Shown here in pieces: positions 62,939-64,000 of a DNA stretch of 64,000 nt. A program made the position numbers and the translations under genes. Origin of the DNA: Nocardia speluncae NBRC 108251 (GTDB lineage Bacteria > Actinomycetota > Actinomycetes > Mycobacteriales > Mycobacteriaceae). Every line of letters begins with the position of its first letter. Position 1 is the first letter of the stretch. The stretch spans positions 124,001 to 188,000 of the forward strand of contig NZ_BDBZ01000006.1 of assembly GCF_001613245.1 (NCBI RefSeq). The letters run 5' to 3'. Below the pieces are notes generated by a model. It searched no databases, was not told where the DNA came from, and was given only the letters and a program-made list of their open reading frames with translations.

Positions 62939-64000
62939 ATGGAACTGAGCAAGGGCGCCAATACGCCGATACCGACATCTCTTCTGGCCGTGGTGATTTC
63001 CTGGCGGTCCGAACATGTGGTCGATGCGCATGCCCTGCTGCTGGACAGTGCCGGGGCTGTCCGCAACGACAAGGACCTGGTCTTCTACAACGCGCCCCGG
63101 CATATGTCCCAGGCGGTCACCCTCGACCAGGATCCCGCACCCGGGACCGCCCGGCTCAGTGTGTCACTTCCGCGTACCGAGCCCGATGTGGACCGCATCG
63201 TGGTGTCGGGGTCGCTGGAGAACACCGAATTCACCCGGATCGAGGACCTGCGCGTCACGGTGTACGCGGTGGACGGGCCGATCGCCGAATTCGCCGTCAC
63301 CGATTCGGAAGCGGTGACAGCCATGATGTTCGGGGAGTTCTACCGCCGGGATGGAGGGTGGCGATTCCGCGCGGTCGGCCAGGGCTGGGCCGCCGGCATG
63401 GCGGGGCTGGTGACCGAATTCGGTATCCAGGTCGACGATCCACCCGCTCCGGATTCGAGGAACGCGCCGGGCATCGAGCCCACGAACTCCCCGGCCGGAG
63501 ACATGAGCACTGCCGTACTCACCGGAATGCGCGCATCCCACGGCGATACACCGCGCCGCCACAGCGACCGCGCAACGCCGGGCCGGCACGGCGCGGCCGC
63601 GGAGACCGTGCGCGCAGAGGCGAGCATCGGGCGAACAGTGTCCGGCGAACAGGCGAACCGACCGGCCGCGGACCGGGGCCACCCGGTGCCCACCGGAGCC
63701 CGCTCCGCCCGCAACGACGCTCCATCACCGCACAGCGACCGCCCGCCGCTGCCCGGTGCGCGGAACCCGGCAGCGGCCTATCCGGCAGCCCACCCCATGG
63801 AGTCCGGGTACGAATCCCCGCGCCGCACCGCACCGGACACCGTCCGGCGGGACCGATCGGACCATGCGGCCCGGACTGCTGGATCGGAGGAGCAGGAAAG
63901 CATCCCGACCGATTCCCGCCGGGGCACCGAGGCACACCCGGGTAACGCGCATTACCGGCTCGACGAGCGGATGGAATCCGGTACCGCCGCTGCCCCGCCG
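62939..64000 (+). CDS. TerD-domain protein with long disordered extension (runs off the window)
   Basis: ATG 62939 opens a frame of 354 codons with no stop before the edge. Residues 1-180 are a TerD domain: MELSKGANTPIP, DAHALLLDSAGAVRNDKDLVFYN, VYAVDGPIAEF, and YRRDGGWRFRAVGQGWAAGMAGL. Such domains bind Ca2+ (stress, tellurite-type systems). From about residue 185 the chain is Pro/Arg/His/Ala-rich and disordered for over 170 residues, which probably links to a further domain. Confidence 0.85.
   Translation, partial: MELSKGANTPIPTSLLAVVISWRSEHVVDAHALLLDSAGAVRNDKDLVFYNAPRHMSQAVTLDQDPAPGTARLSVSLPRTEPDVDRIVVSGSLENTEFTRIEDLRVTVYAVDGPIAEFAVTDSEAVTAMMFGEFYRRDGGWRFRAVGQGWAAGMAGLVTEFGIQVDDPPAPDSRNAPGIEPTNSPAGDMSTAVLTGMRASHGDTPRRHSDRATPGRHGAAAETVRAEASIGRTVSGEQANRPAADRGHPVPTGARSARNDAPSPHSDRPPLPGARNPAAAYPAAHPMESGYESPRRTAPDTVRRDRSDHAARTAGSEEQESIPTDSRRGTEAHPGNAHYRLDERMESGTAAAPP

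Overview
The window is high-GC actinobacterial DNA, most likely from Nocardia or a close mycolate-producing relative (inference). The main support is a run of genes in nearly the order of Mycobacterium tuberculosis Rv2228c-Rv2247: RNase H/phosphatase, zinc-ribbon protein, Nif3-like protein, cobC, ptpA, SURF1, cobD, ahpE, a DUF3052 gene, a lipoprotein, aceE, mabR, fabD, acpM, a kas gene and accD6. Mycolate-type FAS-II genes, many GTG starts, ATGA overlaps and hairpin terminators without a T-run fit this assignment.

Region by region. 1-6.4 kb: end of an alpha/beta hydrolase, a DUF4870 membrane protein with hexapeptide repeats, a divergent drug exporter/TetR pair, a FabG-type SDR, a luciferase-like oxidoreductase, a secreted protein and a DUF1707 protein. 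6.4-11.2 kb: an accessory stretch in decay, with a large NACHT ATPase carrying a multi-spanning membrane domain, between relics of a SAM methyltransferase, a Uma2 nuclease and a GNAT acetyltransferase. 11.2-18.3 kb: a lipoprotein serine hydrolase, the molybdate operon (HTH-TOBE regulator, modABC), a MarR/YceI divergent pair and an XRE/membrane-protein divergent pair. 18.2-24 kb: the conserved RNase H to SURF1 block. 24-27.1 kb: an insertion relative to M. tuberculosis, with a glycosyltransferase, two small unknown genes and a damaged XRE-DUF5753/DUF397 pair. 27.1-33 kb: cobD, a SigJ-like sigma factor, a gamma-carbonic anhydrase, a TetR regulator and a solitary N6-adenine methyltransferase.

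33-43.5 kb is the core lipid and central-carbon block. AccD6 makes the extender unit, FabD loads it on AcpM, and the Kas enzyme elongates meromycolate precursors. The PucR-type MabR gene lies just upstream. A perfect inverted repeat between mabR and fabD is a good candidate for its operator. AceE supplies acetyl-CoA. On the opposite strand are a lipoprotein, a DUF3052 protein, the peroxiredoxin AhpE and tRNA-Val(UAC).

43.5-55.9 kb is accessory: a VOC protein, a LuxR/LAL regulator divergent from an MFS-NmrA-Dabb operon, a diguanylate cyclase, a DUF3303 protein, an F420-type reductase, an MFS/TetR pair with repeated operator-like sites, and a SRPBCC-like gene frameshifted in a poly-C run. 55.9-64 kb: DUF3145, a serine hydrolase, an NDMA-dependent alcohol dehydrogenase, a phosphotransferase, pabB, small unknown genes and the start of a TerD-domain protein that leaves the window. 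I see no CRISPR array, rRNA or intact insertion sequence.
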